DNA from: Demequina sp. TMPB413
Lineage (GTDB): Bacteria > Actinomycetota > Actinomycetes > Actinomycetales > Demequinaceae
Direction of reading: 5' to 3'
NCBI RefSeq assembly: GCF_020447105.2
Contig: NZ_CP096184.1
Location: forward strand, 1,364,001 to 1,428,000
DNA length: 64,000 bases
Positions 43,887 through 52,882 of this stretch are shown in pieces. Numbering within the stretch: the stretch's first letter is position 1; every line of letters begins with the position of its first letter. The notes under the pieces were generated by a model, which was given only the letters and a program-made list of their open reading frames with translations, ran no database searches and was not told the origin of the DNA. The translations under genes were made by a program, and so were the position numbers.

Positions 43887-45065
43887 ATGGCGGGTCTGGA
43901 AGAGGGCGGCGGCTCGAGGACGCGGCGGGCTCTAGCGGTAGCGTCGGCGGTGGCGATCGCCGTACTGCTGGCTGGCTGCGGCGTGCGCTGGGAGACCGAG
44001 CCTCCCGTGTTCCCTTCGCCCGATGCGGTCACACTCGAGCGGGACGCTCTCGCCCAGGCGGAGGCCGACGTCGCCGACGCCGCCGCGCGCGAAGGCGCAG
44101 CCGCTGATCCCGTCGTCGCTGGCGCGGCCGCCGCAGCCGAGGCCCACCTCGACGTCTTGGGGGGCGTCTACGTCGCCTACCCGTCGGCGAGCCCGTCCCC
44201 TGAGCCAGAGCCCACGGTCTCCCCCGCCCCGTTGCCGACGCTGGCCGAGACGATTGGCGCCGCGCGTCGCACTGCCGCAGGCGTCGCGGAGACGACGGCG
44301 GATGCCGACCTCGCTTTCCTCGCCAGATCTATCGATCTGGAGTGGGCGTTGAGGGAGTTGTGGGCAGAGCGCAAGTCAGAAGAGGAACAGCGAGAGGCGG
44401 AAGCGGCGGCCGACGCCGCGGCGGCAACTGCCTCCCCCGAACCCACGCCCACGCGCGAAGGCGAGCCAGCGGATGATTCGCCCAGCGAGGCCACGCCCGT
44501 GTGGTTTCCGCTCGCCGACGGCACGATCGACATCGACGCTGGGTTCGCCCCAGGGGCGGGCGAGGGCGTTGCGCCAACGGGGCTATCTGACGACGTGCTC
44601 ACCGAGCTCGCCATCGCTGAGGACCAAGCACGATTCGCCTACGAGACGCTGGCCGCTCAAGAGTTCGGTCCTCGCAGGGAGGATGCCCTCGACAGGGCGG
44701 CGCTGCACGAGGAGCGGTCGGACGCCTTTGCGGTCTTTCTCGAGGAGGACCCGAGGACGCCGCTCTACCAGTTGCGCGACGTGGACCTGCTCGACCCCGA
44801 GGCGCGGCGCGCGCTCGAGCGCACACTCGAGACCGATCTCGCCTTGCGCTATGCGGCGCAGCTCGACAGTGCCGCACCAGTCGATGCCGCCTGGCTCCTC
44901 AACGCTGCCTTCGACGCCTACGCGAGGGCTGTCCGCACCGACGGCTTCGCTGCGGGCGACCTCCCGACGCTTCCTGGCGTCTTGGTGACCGCGAGTGACG
45001 AGGCTCGAGTTCCCGAGCCGTCCTCGACTACCGAGGCTTCGACCGTTTCTCCGACGCAAAGCTAG
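43887..45065 (+). CDS. Lipoprotein with C-terminal ferritin-like DUF4439 domain
   Basis: A 392-residue probable lipoprotein. A basic N-terminus and hydrophobic helix lead to lipobox LLAGC with cysteine 31. The middle is Ala/Glu-rich coiled-coil-like and has two Pro/Ser/Glu low-complexity stretches (about 110-130 and 190-215). The C-terminal part (about 235-365) is the four-helix ferritin-like DUF4439 domain (LTELAIAEDQARFAYETLAAQEFG, LHEERSDAFAVFL). Family function is unknown. It is divergent from rimP, a position where actinobacteria commonly carry DUF4439 genes. The ATG at 43887 starts the signal peptide. Confidence 0.85.
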   Translation: MAGLEEGGGSRTRRALAVASAVAIAVLLAGCGVRWETEPPVFPSPDAVTLERDALAQAEADVADAAAREGAAADPVVAGAAAAAEAHLDVLGGVYVAYPSASPSPEPEPTVSPAPLPTLAETIGAARRTAAGVAETTADADLAFLARSIDLEWALRELWAERKSEEEQREAEAAADAAAATASPEPTPTREGEPADDSPSEATPVWFPLADGTIDIDAGFAPGAGEGVAPTGLSDDVLTELAIAEDQARFAYETLAAQEFGPRREDALDRAALHEERSDAFAVFLEEDPRTPLYQLRDVDLLDPEARRALERTLETDLALRYAAQLDSAAPVDAAWLLNAAFDAYARAVRTDGFAAGDLPTLPGVLVTASDEARVPEPSSTTEASTVSPTQS

Positions 45066-45092
45066 CCAGCCGCCGCCGGACACGCTCTGCCC

Positions 45093-45156
45093 CCTGGTGG
45101 CTTGATTCGTACCGTTTTTGCGGGGGTTCGGTCGCCTGGTGGCTCGATTCGTACCG
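45093..45156. repeat. Two-copy direct repeat sharing a core with the 41-bp array
   Basis: Copies at 45093-45114 and 45135-45156 match at 21 of 22 positions and are 42 bp apart. Their core TGGCTYGATTCGTACCG resembles the TGGCTCAATCCGTACCG units of the array at 31509-31730. Confidence 0.8.
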
Positions 45157-45170
45157 GGTTTCGCTGTCCG

Positions 45171-45268
45171 GGGCCGACGGTGGGGTGGGTTTCGTGCCTG
45201 CCGGGCCGACGCTGGGTTGCGTTTGCGTGCCTGCCGGGCCGACGCCGGGGTGGGTTTGGTGGGTGGGC
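45171..45268. repeat. 32-33-bp tandem repeat upstream of the HNH gene
   Basis: Three copies start with GGGCCGACG at 45171, 45203 and 45236; the first two share GCCTGCC ends. Together with the preceding repeat it fills most of the 294-bp gap between the DUF4439 and HNH genes, where no gene is seen. Confidence 0.8.
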
Positions 45269-45359
45269 GGTGTCGTGCCCAGGCCGGGGTGATGGAGCTT
45301 GTCCACAGACCATCGTGCCTGGTAGGTGGTTGTCAGGGGGTGGTGGTTGACCGTTTGTC

Positions 45360-46934
45360 ATGACCAACCAGACGGTGCTGGAGCGGGCGCAAGTGCAGCA
45401 AGTGGGCGCACTGTTGCGTGACCTGGTGCACTGTGACGTGTCCGGACTGGGTGAGGACGAGTTTCTTGCCGTGCTGGACGAGGTCGTAGCGGTCGCCCGT
45501 TTGTCCGACACGTTGCGGGCCCGGGTGGCAGGAGACCTGTCCAGGCGCTCGACCCCTGATCAGGTTGGTGGTGGATTGGCCAGGCGGCAGGGGTTTGGTA
45601 ACGCAGGGTTGATGGTCGCTTCCGTCACCGGTAGCACCACGGCGGGAGCGATGCGGACCATCGAAGCCGGAAGGGCGTTACTGCCAGAACCCGTCCTGGT
45701 CGAGGGTGTGAGCGACACATCGAGCGCGGCCGCGCCCGACGGCGACGACGGTCCTGCCACCATGATGAGCTCCACCACACCCGTGCTTGCCCCACCCGCA
45801 CCTCGGTTTCCTGCTGTTGCTCAAGCAGCCCTGGATGGGGTGTTGTCCACCGATGCGGTCGCGGTGATCACCACCGGTCTGGAACGCCTCAGCGACCGTT
45901 TAGCCGCCGTGGAGCTTCACGACTTGGAGCACCGTCTGGTGGCCAAAGCCGTCGGGTTGACACTCAAAGACGTCCGCCGGTTGGTTGAGCATGCTGTCGC
46001 CAGGGCCGACCTGCCAGGACACCAGGCCCGTGAGAGACGTCAACACGAAGACCGGTACCTCACCTGGTCGGAGGACCACACCGGGATGGTCACCCTCAAC
46101 GCCGGGCTCGACGCCGTCACCGCAGCACCAATACGCACCGTCATTGAACAAATGGTCACCCACCAGTTCCGTGGACGCCGCGACCAAGACCCTTCCGAAC
46201 GTGACCGGCGCACTCCAGGTCAAATGCGGGCCGACGCCCTACATGACCTCGCCCGCCACGCCCTGGGTTGCCAGGAGACAACAACCTCAGGGGTACGCAC
46301 CACAATGGTGGTCCGCATGAAACTGTCCGACCTGAACTCGGGAACCGGACTTGGCAGCATCGATGGCACCACCCAACCCATCTCGGTCAGTGAACTACGG
46401 CGCCTGGCCGGCGACGCAGAGATCATCCCCCAAATCCTCAGCGGTGCCAGCGAGGTATTGGACCAAGGCCGCCGGGTCCGCATGTTCACCCCAGCCCAAC
46501 GCCTCGCATTGTTGGAAAGAGACGGGGGCTGCGCAAAATGTCACGCACCACCCGAACACTGCGAAGCCCACCACATCGTCTGGTGGCGCCACGGCGGGCG
46601 AACAGACCTTTCCAACGGGATCATGCTGTGCACCAGATGCCACCACGACATCCACCGCCAACACTGGGGCATCCGCATCGACAACGGCCAACCCTTCTTC
46701 ATCCCCCCACCCACCATCGACCCCACCCAACAACCACAACCAGGCGGACTCGCCGCCCTCACCCTCGACCAGGCGGCGACAGGACCCGCAGCCCCGGGGG
46801 AGAACTCCGTCCTGCGCCAAAACCCCGCCCCGCCAAAGAACCCCGCCTCCAAGGAGAACTCGGTGTTCAGCGAAGCCGCACGGGAGAACTCTGCCATCAG
46901 CCAGAACACGCGGGAGAGTTCCGCCTCCAAGTAG
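45360..46934 (+). CDS. DUF222 / HNH endonuclease domain protein (13E12-repeat family)
   Basis: A 524-residue protein of the DUF222-HNH family (the mycobacterial 13E12 repeat family). The DUF222 region spans about 20-330. The HNH nuclease module at about 392-430 is intact: CAKCHAPPEHCEAHHIVWWRHGG, then LCTRCHHDIH, with two CxxC zinc pairs. The tail (about 470-524) is Pro/Ala-rich and repeats a short ENS-type motif four times. The family is often present in several copies per genome and its function is unresolved. The gap upstream carries two tandem-repeat sets. Base composition in the middle is somewhat less GC-rich (many CAC/ACC codons), consistent with an acquired element. Confidence 0.9.
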   Translation: MTNQTVLERAQVQQVGALLRDLVHCDVSGLGEDEFLAVLDEVVAVARLSDTLRARVAGDLSRRSTPDQVGGGLARRQGFGNAGLMVASVTGSTTAGAMRTIEAGRALLPEPVLVEGVSDTSSAAAPDGDDGPATMMSSTTPVLAPPAPRFPAVAQAALDGVLSTDAVAVITTGLERLSDRLAAVELHDLEHRLVAKAVGLTLKDVRRLVEHAVARADLPGHQARERRQHEDRYLTWSEDHTGMVTLNAGLDAVTAAPIRTVIEQMVTHQFRGRRDQDPSERDRRTPGQMRADALHDLARHALGCQETTTSGVRTTMVVRMKLSDLNSGTGLGSIDGTTQPISVSELRRLAGDAEIIPQILSGASEVLDQGRRVRMFTPAQRLALLERDGGCAKCHAPPEHCEAHHIVWWRHGGRTDLSNGIMLCTRCHHDIHRQHWGIRIDNGQPFFIPPPTIDPTQQPQPGGLAALTLDQAATGPAAPGENSVLRQNPAPPKNPASKENSVFSEAARENSAISQNTRESSASK

Positions 46935-47009
46935 AAATCCGCCCCAACATGAAGGTCCGGGCGTCAGATGGGCAATCACGAAATGGCGTGGGGCACGCAC
47001 CGAACCTGC

Positions 47010-47030
47010 CTAGATAGACAGCCAATCTAG
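47010..47030. promoter_or_regulatory. Palindrome upstream of padR, possible autoregulatory operator
   Basis: CTAGAT and ATCTAG are perfect inverse 6-mers separated by 9 bp, ending 20 bp before the padR start. A third CTAG lies at 47044-47047. PadR regulators usually bind such sites in their own promoter. Confidence 0.55.
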
Positions 47031-47035
47031 ATCGC

Positions 47036-47041
47036 GATACT
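47036..47041 (+). promoter_or_regulatory. Putative leaderless -10 box of padR
   Basis: GATACT ends 8 nt before the GTG start at 47050 and no ribosome binding site lies between. Confidence 0.45.
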
Positions 47042-47049
47042 TTCTAGGT

Positions 47050-47403
47050 GTGACCAACGAGGAACCATGGCCGAGGGACTGGCTGCGCGGAGTGCTTGAG
47101 TTGTGTGTCCTCAGAGCTATCGCCGAAGGCCCCACCTACGGATATGCCATCGCAACGAGCCTCGAAGACTCCGGCTTGGGGCATGTCAAGGGCGGCACCC
47201 TGTACCCCCTGCTAAGCCGTTTCGAGTCCGCGGGCCTCGTGTCAGTCGAGTGGCGCGCGGGTGAGGGTGGGCCCGGCCGCAAGTACTACCGGCTGACGGA
47301 AGCCGGCTACGCCGAGCTGCGCGACGGCGCCTCTCGCTGGACCCGTTTCACGCAACTGACGCGCAAGGCCATCGACACGACGACCACGGAGGACGCGATA
47401 TGA
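47050..47403 (+). CDS. PadR-family transcriptional regulator
   Basis: A 117-residue PadR winged-helix regulator, a small dimeric repressor that usually controls an adjacent membrane or transport gene. Diagnostic segments are LELCVLRAIAEGPTYGYAIATSLED, the wing VKGGTLYPLLSRFESAGLV and GPGRKYYRLTEAGYAELR. The start is GTG at 47050. Its stop overlaps the next gene's ATG by 4 nt (ATGA), so the pair is coupled. A CTAGAT-N9-ATCTAG palindrome just upstream suggests autoregulation. Confidence 0.93.
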   Translation: MTNEEPWPRDWLRGVLELCVLRAIAEGPTYGYAIATSLEDSGLGHVKGGTLYPLLSRFESAGLVSVEWRAGEGGPGRKYYRLTEAGYAELRDGASRWTRFTQLTRKAIDTTTTEDAI

Positions 47404-48167
47404 GCACCAACCCACACGGGCAATGGTCGCGGCGAGCCCTGGAACGCAGCGTCGCCCCGCACATCGATCCAGACTGGGCCGAGGCGATGCTTCTCGAACT
47501 ACGGCTACTCGGAGTGAGCGGACCCGCCATCGGTGCGGCGCTCGCGGAGGTCGACTCGCACTGCCTGGACAGCGGCCAGACAGCCCAGGAAGCCTTTGGT
47601 GATCCAGTCGCGTACGCCAAGAGCCTCGGGCTTGCTACCGAAAGTGAGGCATCACCGCACGCGCTCCTCCTGGCAGCCGCGCCCGTCCTTGTCCAAGTGC
47701 TAGGAATGCTCCTCTTGCTCCCCAGTTTCGCTGCGTGGCGCGCGGGCGCTCTCGCGCAGTTCTCGATCGGAACGCTCGTCAGCACCGGGCTGCTCTTCGC
47801 GTTCGTCGCAGTCGCGATCCGCTGGATGGACGTCTTGCTGCGCGCCGTGGCTCACTCACCGGTTGCCGCGTGGGCGATGTCACTGATACCTCTTGCGCTC
47901 TTCGCGGCCGCGCACGTGCTGTTCCCCGCGAACGCGCTCCAGTTGCCGCCTGCGTGGCCCATGACGCTCGCGCTCGCGCTCCTCGCGTGCGGCGCGGCGT
48001 GGTTTCTGGTCTCGCAACGAGACGACGCCGACGACCCGGTGACCGCGCCCCTTGCGCCAGCGAGCGGCACGGTGCAGGTGAGCGGCACGGTTCGAGTCAT
48101 GACGGCGGGATTGGTACCCCTGGCGACCTTGGCGATGCTCGCGATCTTGTGGTGGACGACCGGGTGA
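47400..48167 (+). CDS. HAAS-domain membrane protein paired with PadR
   Basis: A 255-residue protein with a cytoplasmic N-terminal helical domain (about 15-75: ALERSVAPHIDPDWAEAMLLELRLLGVSGPAIGAALAEVDSHC, GDPVAYAKSLGL) resembling the HAAS/DUF1700 module that is typically encoded beside PadR regulators. About six hydrophobic helices follow, with a threonine/valine-rich loop near 215-230. It overlaps padR by 4 nt. A signalling or membrane-stress role is likely from the pairing, but the target is unknown. Confidence 0.8.
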   Translation: MSTNPHGQWSRRALERSVAPHIDPDWAEAMLLELRLLGVSGPAIGAALAEVDSHCLDSGQTAQEAFGDPVAYAKSLGLATESEASPHALLLAAAPVLVQVLGMLLLLPSFAAWRAGALAQFSIGTLVSTGLLFAFVAVAIRWMDVLLRAVAHSPVAAWAMSLIPLALFAAAHVLFPANALQLPPAWPMTLALALLACGAAWFLVSQRDDADDPVTAPLAPASGTVQVSGTVRVMTAGLVPLATLAMLAILWWTTG

Positions 48168-48188
48168 GATGTCGAGTGCGCCGTCGTT

Positions 48189-49991
48189 CTAGCCGGCGAG
48201 CGCCTCGCGTACCGCCGTCGCCACCGCCGTCACCGCATCGCCGACGGGAATCTCCGCCGCGTCACCGGTCGCCCTGTTCTTAAACTCGACGGTGCCGTTC
48301 TCGAGCCCACGGCCAACCACCAAGATGTAGGGCGCACCCAAGAGCTCTGCGTCCTTGAACTTCACCCCAGGCGACACCTTGGGCCGATCGTCGTACAAGA
48401 CCTCCACGCCAGCCGCCTCAAGACCCGCAGCCACCTCTTGAGCCGCCGCGAACACCGCGTCGTCCTTGCCGGTGGCCATCACATGCACGTGGTACGGCGA
48501 CACGTGGATGGGCCACGCGAGGCCCAGTTCGTCGTGATAACGCTCCGCAATCAAGGCCACCGCGCGCGTCACACCGATGCCGTAAGACCCCATCGTGACG
48601 GTCACTTGCCTGCCGTTGACGTCGAGCACCTTGAGGTCGAGAGCCTCGGCGTACTTGCGGCCCAACTGGAAGATGTGACCGATCTCTACGCCACGCGCGA
48701 GTTCAAGCGGACCGGAGCCGTCTGGAGCGTCGTCGCCTGCACGCACCTCGGCGCCCTCAATCGTGCCGTCGGCGACGAAATCGCGACCCATCGTGAGGTC
48801 GAAGATGTGGCGACCGGGAGCGTCGGCGCCCGTGATCCAGCGCGTGCCGGGAACGATACGCGGGTCAACCAGGTAAGGAATCGCCGTGTCCCCATCGTCA
48901 CCACGCGAAACGCCTGCCGGGCGGGCCTGCGGGCCGAGAGCGCCAGGGCCGATGTAGCCCTTGACCAGTTCGGGATGCGCCGCGAAATCGGCATCGTTCG
49001 CCGGCTCCACCACGGCGGGCGACAGTGCGGCCTCAAGTCGCGTCATGTCGGCCTCGCGGTCGCCAGGAATCCCGACAACCAGCAGCGAACGCTCGCCAGC
49101 GGGAGAGGTGAGCGCCAAGACCACGTTCTTGAGCGTGTCAGCAGCCGTCCACTCCCTGTCCGCGCGCGGGTGCGCTGCGTTGGCGACCGCGACGAGCGTC
49201 GCGATTGTGGGGGTATCGGGAGTGTCCTCGACGTGGGCGGCGGGAGCGTCGGCGATGTCCAAGTCTGGCGGCACCGGCGTCGTCACGGCTTCGACGTTTG
49301 CCGCGTAGCCGCCGGGAGAGCGCACGTACGTGTCCTCTCCGACTTCGGTGGGCGACAGGAACTCCTCCGACTGAGAGCCTCCCATCGCGCCCGACTGGGC
49401 CTGCACGATCACGTACTCGATGCCAAGGCGCTCAAAGATCCTGATGTACGCCTCGCGCTGGATCTGGTACGACCGCTCAAGACCCTCGTCATCGATGTCG
49501 AAGCTGTACGAGTCCTTCATGATGAACTCGCGGCCGCGCAGCAGCCCCGCGCGCGGCCTGGCCTCGTCTCGGTACTTCGTCTGAATTTGGTAGATCGTGA
49601 GAGGCAAGTCCTTGTACGACGAGTACAGATCCTTGACCAGCAGCGTGAACATCTCTTCATGCGTAGGCGCCAGGAGGTAGTCGCCGCCCTTGCGATCCGC
49701 CAGGCGGAACAGGTTGGGGCCGTACTCCGTCCACCGCCCCGTCAGTTCGTACGGCTCACGCGGTAGCAGCGCGGGGAAGTGGACCTCCTGGCCGCCCGCC
49801 GCGTCCATCTCTTCGCGCACCACCGCTTCGACCTTCGCGAGCACCTTGAGGCCCAACGGGAGCCAGGTGTAGATGCCGGGCGCCGCGCGACGGATGTAGC
49901 CCGCGCGCACCAGGAGGCGATGAGAGGCAACCTCTGCATCGGCGGGGTCTTCACGGAGCGTGCGGACAAAGAGCGTGGACATGCGCAACAT
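48189..49991 (-). CDS. proS: Prolyl-tRNA synthetase (bacterial type with editing domain)
   Basis: ProS charges tRNA-Pro. The 600-residue protein is the bacterial class II form: motif 1 region [34 protein letters not shown] [16 protein letters not shown], motif 2 [29 protein letters not shown]. An editing INS domain follows (about 225-385), then motif 3 [17 protein letters not shown] and the anticodon-binding domain. Compared with E. coli (572) it has a slightly longer insertion region. TAGGCT lies 7 nt before the ATG at 49991, so a leaderless start is likely. Confidence 0.97.
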   Translation of the reverse strand: MLRMSTLFVRTLREDPADAEVASHRLLVRAGYIRRAAPGIYTWLPLGLKVLAKVEAVVREEMDAAGGQEVHFPALLPREPYELTGRWTEYGPNLFRLADRKGGDYLLAPTHEEMFTLLVKDLYSSYKDLPLTIYQIQTKYRDEARPRAGLLRGREFIMKDSYSFDIDDEGLERSYQIQREAYIRIFERLGIEYVIVQAQSGAMGGSQSEEFLSPTEVGEDTYVRSPGGYAANVEAVTTPVPPDLDIADAPAAHVEDTPDTPTIATLVAVANAAHPRADREWTAADTLKNVVLALTSPAGERSLLVVGIPGDREADMTRLEAALSPAVVEPANDADFAAHPELVKGYIGPGALGPQARPAGVSRGDDGDTAIPYLVDPRIVPGTRWITGADAPGRHIFDLTMGRDFVADGTIEGAEVRAGDDAPDGSGPLELARGVEIGHIFQLGRKYAEALDLKVLDVNGRQVTVTMGSYGIGVTRAVALIAERYHDELGLAWPIHVSPYHVHVMATGKDDAVFAAAQEVAAGLEAAGVEVLYDDRPKVSPGVKFKDAELLGAPYILVVGRGLENGTVEFKNRATGDAAEIPVGDAVTAVATAVREALAG

Positions 49992-49998
49992 GACGCCA

Positions 49999-50004
49999 AG
50001 CCTA
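49999..50004 (-). promoter_or_regulatory. Putative leaderless -10 box of proS
   Basis: TAGGCT ends 7 nt before the proS ATG. A GTCGTC hexamer 17 bp further upstream is a weak -35 match. Confidence 0.5.
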
Positions 50005-50114
50005 GTTGCACGAACGACGGCGACGACGCGCCCGTGACCTCGGTCGCTGGTGACCGCACGTGGGCGCTCCTAGCGTGGTGATCACCTGGAGTGGTGAGGC
50101 GATGGGAGACGACG

Positions 50115-51167
50115 ATGGTGCGCACGATGACGTGGCTAGGCAGGATCGCCGCTGTCTGGCTCCTGGGAAGCCTCCTAGGCGCCCTCGCGGCGCTCGGTCC
50201 CGCGCGATGGGCCGACGAGGTGACCGTTGGTTCCATCGGAGCTGGCGCGGGAATCGTGGTTCTCCTTGCCACTCTCGTCTGGCTGATACGGCAGGGTGTC
50301 CGCGGGCGGTCGCGGACGATCCTCGCTGCCATCGCAGGCACGATCTTGGTGGCCGTGGCGGCCATGCCAGTGGGTGTCGCCGTATGGGCGACACACCCGC
50401 CGCACGCTGACGTGGAGGGTCCCGCACCAGAAGGGGCCCTTGAGGTCGCGATCGACGTTGACGACACCGTGACCCTCGCCGGTTGGTACTTTCCCACTAC
50501 GAGTGGCGCGGCCGTGGTCCTCAGTCACGGGGCCGGCTCAACTCGCGACGACGTGTTGCGCCAGGCTGAGGTTCTGGCCGACGCCGGCTACGGAGTGCTC
50601 GCCATCGACGCCAGGGGCCATGGGGAGTCCTCCGGCGAGGCGATGGACCTCGGTTGGTGGGGCGAGGCCGACATCTCGGCAGCCATCGACGCTCTCGTAG
50701 CGATCGACGGCGTTGACCCTGAGCGGATCGGTCTTGTGGGAATCTCCATGGGCGGCGAGGAGTCGCTCGGGGCAGCCGGGCAGGACCCGCGTGTCAAGGT
50801 CGTGGTGGCGGAGGGCGCTACACAACGCACCGCGCAAGACAAGTCCGGTTGGCTGCCCCGCCATCCGCTCGGCTGGCTACAGCGCGGGATGGATGCCGAG
50901 CGAGATGTCCTCGTGAGATGGCTCACCGAGGCGCCGCAGCCGCGCACTCTGCGCAGCTCGGCTGGGGCCAGTGACGTCCCAGTGCTGCTCATCACTGCTG
51001 GCACCGTGCCTGACGAGGCGGCGGCAGCGGCATGGATCGCGAAAGGCAACAGTCGAGTTGAGACCTGGGCTGTCGAGAACGCGCGCCACACCGGCGGCCT
51101 CGCGACGGCTCCCGAGCAGTGGCGAGAGCGCGTCGTCGGCTTCCTCGATGCGGCAATCGGCACTTAG
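50115..51167 (+). CDS. Membrane-anchored alpha/beta hydrolase
   Basis: A 350-residue protein with three N-terminal transmembrane helices (about 8-30, 38-58 and 68-92) followed by an extracytoplasmic alpha/beta hydrolase domain. The oxyanion strand is VVLSHGAGSTRDD, the DARGHGESSG loop follows, the nucleophile elbow is GISMGG with serine 211, and the catalytic histidine is in ARHTGGL. It resembles dienelactone-hydrolase/esterase-like proteins; substrate unknown. The ATG at 50115 is preferred over an in-frame GTG at 50091 because GGGAGA lies about 7 nt upstream. Divergent from proS and overlapping the convergent VanY gene by 4 nt. Confidence 0.85.
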   Translation: MVRTMTWLGRIAAVWLLGSLLGALAALGPARWADEVTVGSIGAGAGIVVLLATLVWLIRQGVRGRSRTILAAIAGTILVAVAAMPVGVAVWATHPPHADVEGPAPEGALEVAIDVDDTVTLAGWYFPTTSGAAVVLSHGAGSTRDDVLRQAEVLADAGYGVLAIDARGHGESSGEAMDLGWWGEADISAAIDALVAIDGVDPERIGLVGISMGGEESLGAAGQDPRVKVVVAEGATQRTAQDKSGWLPRHPLGWLQRGMDAERDVLVRWLTEAPQPRTLRSSAGASDVPVLLITAGTVPDEAAAAAWIAKGNSRVETWAVENARHTGGLATAPEQWRERVVGFLDAAIGT

Positions 51168-51952
51168 CCGTGATCGGGAGACGCCTCCACACCGAAGTAC
51201 TCCTGCAGCGTCGCCACGCCTGACTCATGCATGTCCATCGCGACCTCCTTGCCCACATACCGGACATGCCACGGCTCATAGACATAGCCCGTCACCGCCT
51301 GGGCACCATCGGGGTAGCTGACGATGAACCCGTACTCATGCGCGTGCTCACGGATCCAGGTCCCTGCTCCGGAGGCACCAAAGCTCGCCCTCAAGAGATT
51401 GGCGGGGGTGTCGTAGAGATCCGCGGCCAGTCCCGTCTGATGTTCCGAGTGCCCGGGCCTAGCAACCAAGCGATCCGCCGTGGCGACGCCTGATTCCCTC
51501 ACCTCGCGCTGGTACAGGTACTGCTGGAACTCGAAGTCGCGATAGGCGGTGTTGATGCGAAAGGGAACCCCTGCTTCTGTAGCGGCGGCGGACATCTCCG
51601 TCATTGCGTCAGCAGCCTCAGCCTGCATCTGCTGATCGGCCCCACCGGGCACACCGCTCAGTGTCACGAGCTCAGCGGGGACGTATGACAGCGGCGAGAG
51701 AGGCCGACGCTTTGTCACGACCACGGTGATCGACGACGCGCTTGTGTAGTCGTGCGCGACGGTCACCTCGGGCGCCGCCGACGGCACGCTGACGGAAGGA
51801 TCGGCGCTCACCTCCTCGACCACCGGCGCGGGAGGCTCGATGAGGCGTCGCTCAGGCGGCCCGGGTTCTGGGGCGCAAGAAACGAGCGCGATGAGCGCCA
51901 CCAACGCGACGCCGATGGGCGCCAGGTTCACTGCGGCGAGTACTCCACGCAT
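51164..51952 (-). CDS. VanY-type D-alanyl-D-alanine carboxypeptidase lipoprotein
   Basis: A 262-residue exported peptidase of the M15B/VanY family that trims D-Ala from peptidoglycan stems. Lipobox LVSC places the lipidated cysteine at 26, followed by a Pro/Glu-rich linker. The zinc ligands fit the family: H and D in GHSEHQTGLAADLYD, the catalytic Glu/His in the EPWHVRYVG segment, and FRINTAYRDFEFQQYLY for substrate binding. TAGGCT lies 6 nt before the ATG (with GAAGGA between), so the start is either leaderless or uses that purine tract. It converges on the hydrolase gene. Confidence 0.9.
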   Translation of the reverse strand: MRGVLAAVNLAPIGVALVALIALVSCAPEPGPPERRLIEPPAPVVEEVSADPSVSVPSAAPEVTVAHDYTSASSITVVVTKRRPLSPLSYVPAELVTLSGVPGGADQQMQAEAADAMTEMSAAATEAGVPFRINTAYRDFEFQQYLYQREVRESGVATADRLVARPGHSEHQTGLAADLYDTPANLLRASFGASGAGTWIREHAHEYGFIVSYPDGAQAVTGYVYEPWHVRYVGKEVAMDMHESGVATLQEYFGVEASPDHG

Positions 51953-51958
51953 TCCTTC

Positions 51959-51964
51959 AGCCTA
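51959..51964 (-). promoter_or_regulatory. Putative -10 box of the VanY-type gene
   Basis: TAGGCT ends 6 nt before the ATG at 51952. The GAAGGA between could act as a ribosome binding site only on a longer transcript. Confidence 0.4.
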
Positions 51965-51973
51965 CGGAGGTCC

Positions 51974-52882
51974 TCAAAACATCACGGTGGCAAAAGTGCC
52001 AACGCGTTCGAAGCCCGCGGACTCGTAGGCACCGATGGCCGCCTCATTGAAGTCGTTGACGTAGAGCGAGACCGCAGGTGCGTGGTCCTTGCGCACGCGC
52101 TCGACGAGCTGGGACATGCCGACACTTCCGTAGCCTTTCCCCCTCAGGCTCGGTTGCACCCACACTCCCTGGATCTGTGCCACTCCCCCGCCGACGACGC
52201 CCACCTCTGCCTTGAAGACGATGTCGCGCTTGCCTCCCACATCGCCGAACATGACGTAACTGCGGCCGGCCCTAATGAGGTGCGCCAAACGCTCTTCATA
52301 CGCCTCCCGGCCATGCTCGAGAGGGTCATATCCCACCTCGCCAAGAAACATGTGTGCTGCGGCCGGTAGGAGTTGCGGGTAATCGGCCATGGACGCTCGC
52401 CGCAGCGGCTCGCCCTCCCCTAAGGGTTCCTTGACGGGCTCGGGGTCTCGGCGCATCACCATCGAGACCTGGCTAGGCCGCAACTGTCTGGCTGGCCCCC
52501 ACCACTGCTCGATTCTTCCCCAGAGGTCGAGCGTCAGTTCCGCCTCGCCGACCAGCGCCGCTGGCCTGCTCAGACGACCGACGACGGCCGCGGCGACTTC
52601 CGCCCTGGCGTCGTCTTTGTGCTCCTCGGCCGTCGGAAGAACGGCCGTCAGGTTAGCCCCTGACCACAGCACGCCCGCAAGGTCCGACGAGATGCGCCCG
52701 CGCCGCCTCACTACCCACAGGCCCGTCGGCACGATTCCTGCACGCACTGCGGTCTCGAGGTGCATCGCCGGCACCACGTTCGCGACGGGGTCCGTCGCGC
52801 ACAGTTCTCGTGCGGCGCCGACATCGCGGCGTTGCGCTGGAGCCAGCGAATACTGGCCCCTGCGCAACAGCGAGTCGGTCAT
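51974..52882 (-). CDS. GNAT acetyltransferase with N-terminal DUF4081 domain
   Basis: A 302-residue protein combining an N-terminal DUF4081 region (about 15-130, [21 protein letters not shown]) with a C-terminal GNAT domain ([33 protein letters not shown], about 232-264; [26 protein letters not shown] at the end). The type is widespread in actinobacteria next to ispG. Substrate unknown. Its ATG overlaps the ispG stop by 4 nt (ATGA), so it is coupled to the MEP-pathway operon. Confidence 0.9.
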   Translation of the reverse strand: MTDSLLRRGQYSLAPAQRRDVGAARELCATDPVANVVPAMHLETAVRAGIVPTGLWVVRRRGRISSDLAGVLWSGANLTAVLPTAEEHKDDARAEVAAAVVGRLSRPAALVGEAELTLDLWGRIEQWWGPARQLRPSQVSMVMRRDPEPVKEPLGEGEPLRRASMADYPQLLPAAAHMFLGEVGYDPLEHGREAYEERLAHLIRAGRSYVMFGDVGGKRDIVFKAEVGVVGGGVAQIQGVWVQPSLRGKGYGSVGMSQLVERVRKDHAPAVSLYVNDFNEAAIGAYESAGFERVGTFATVMF

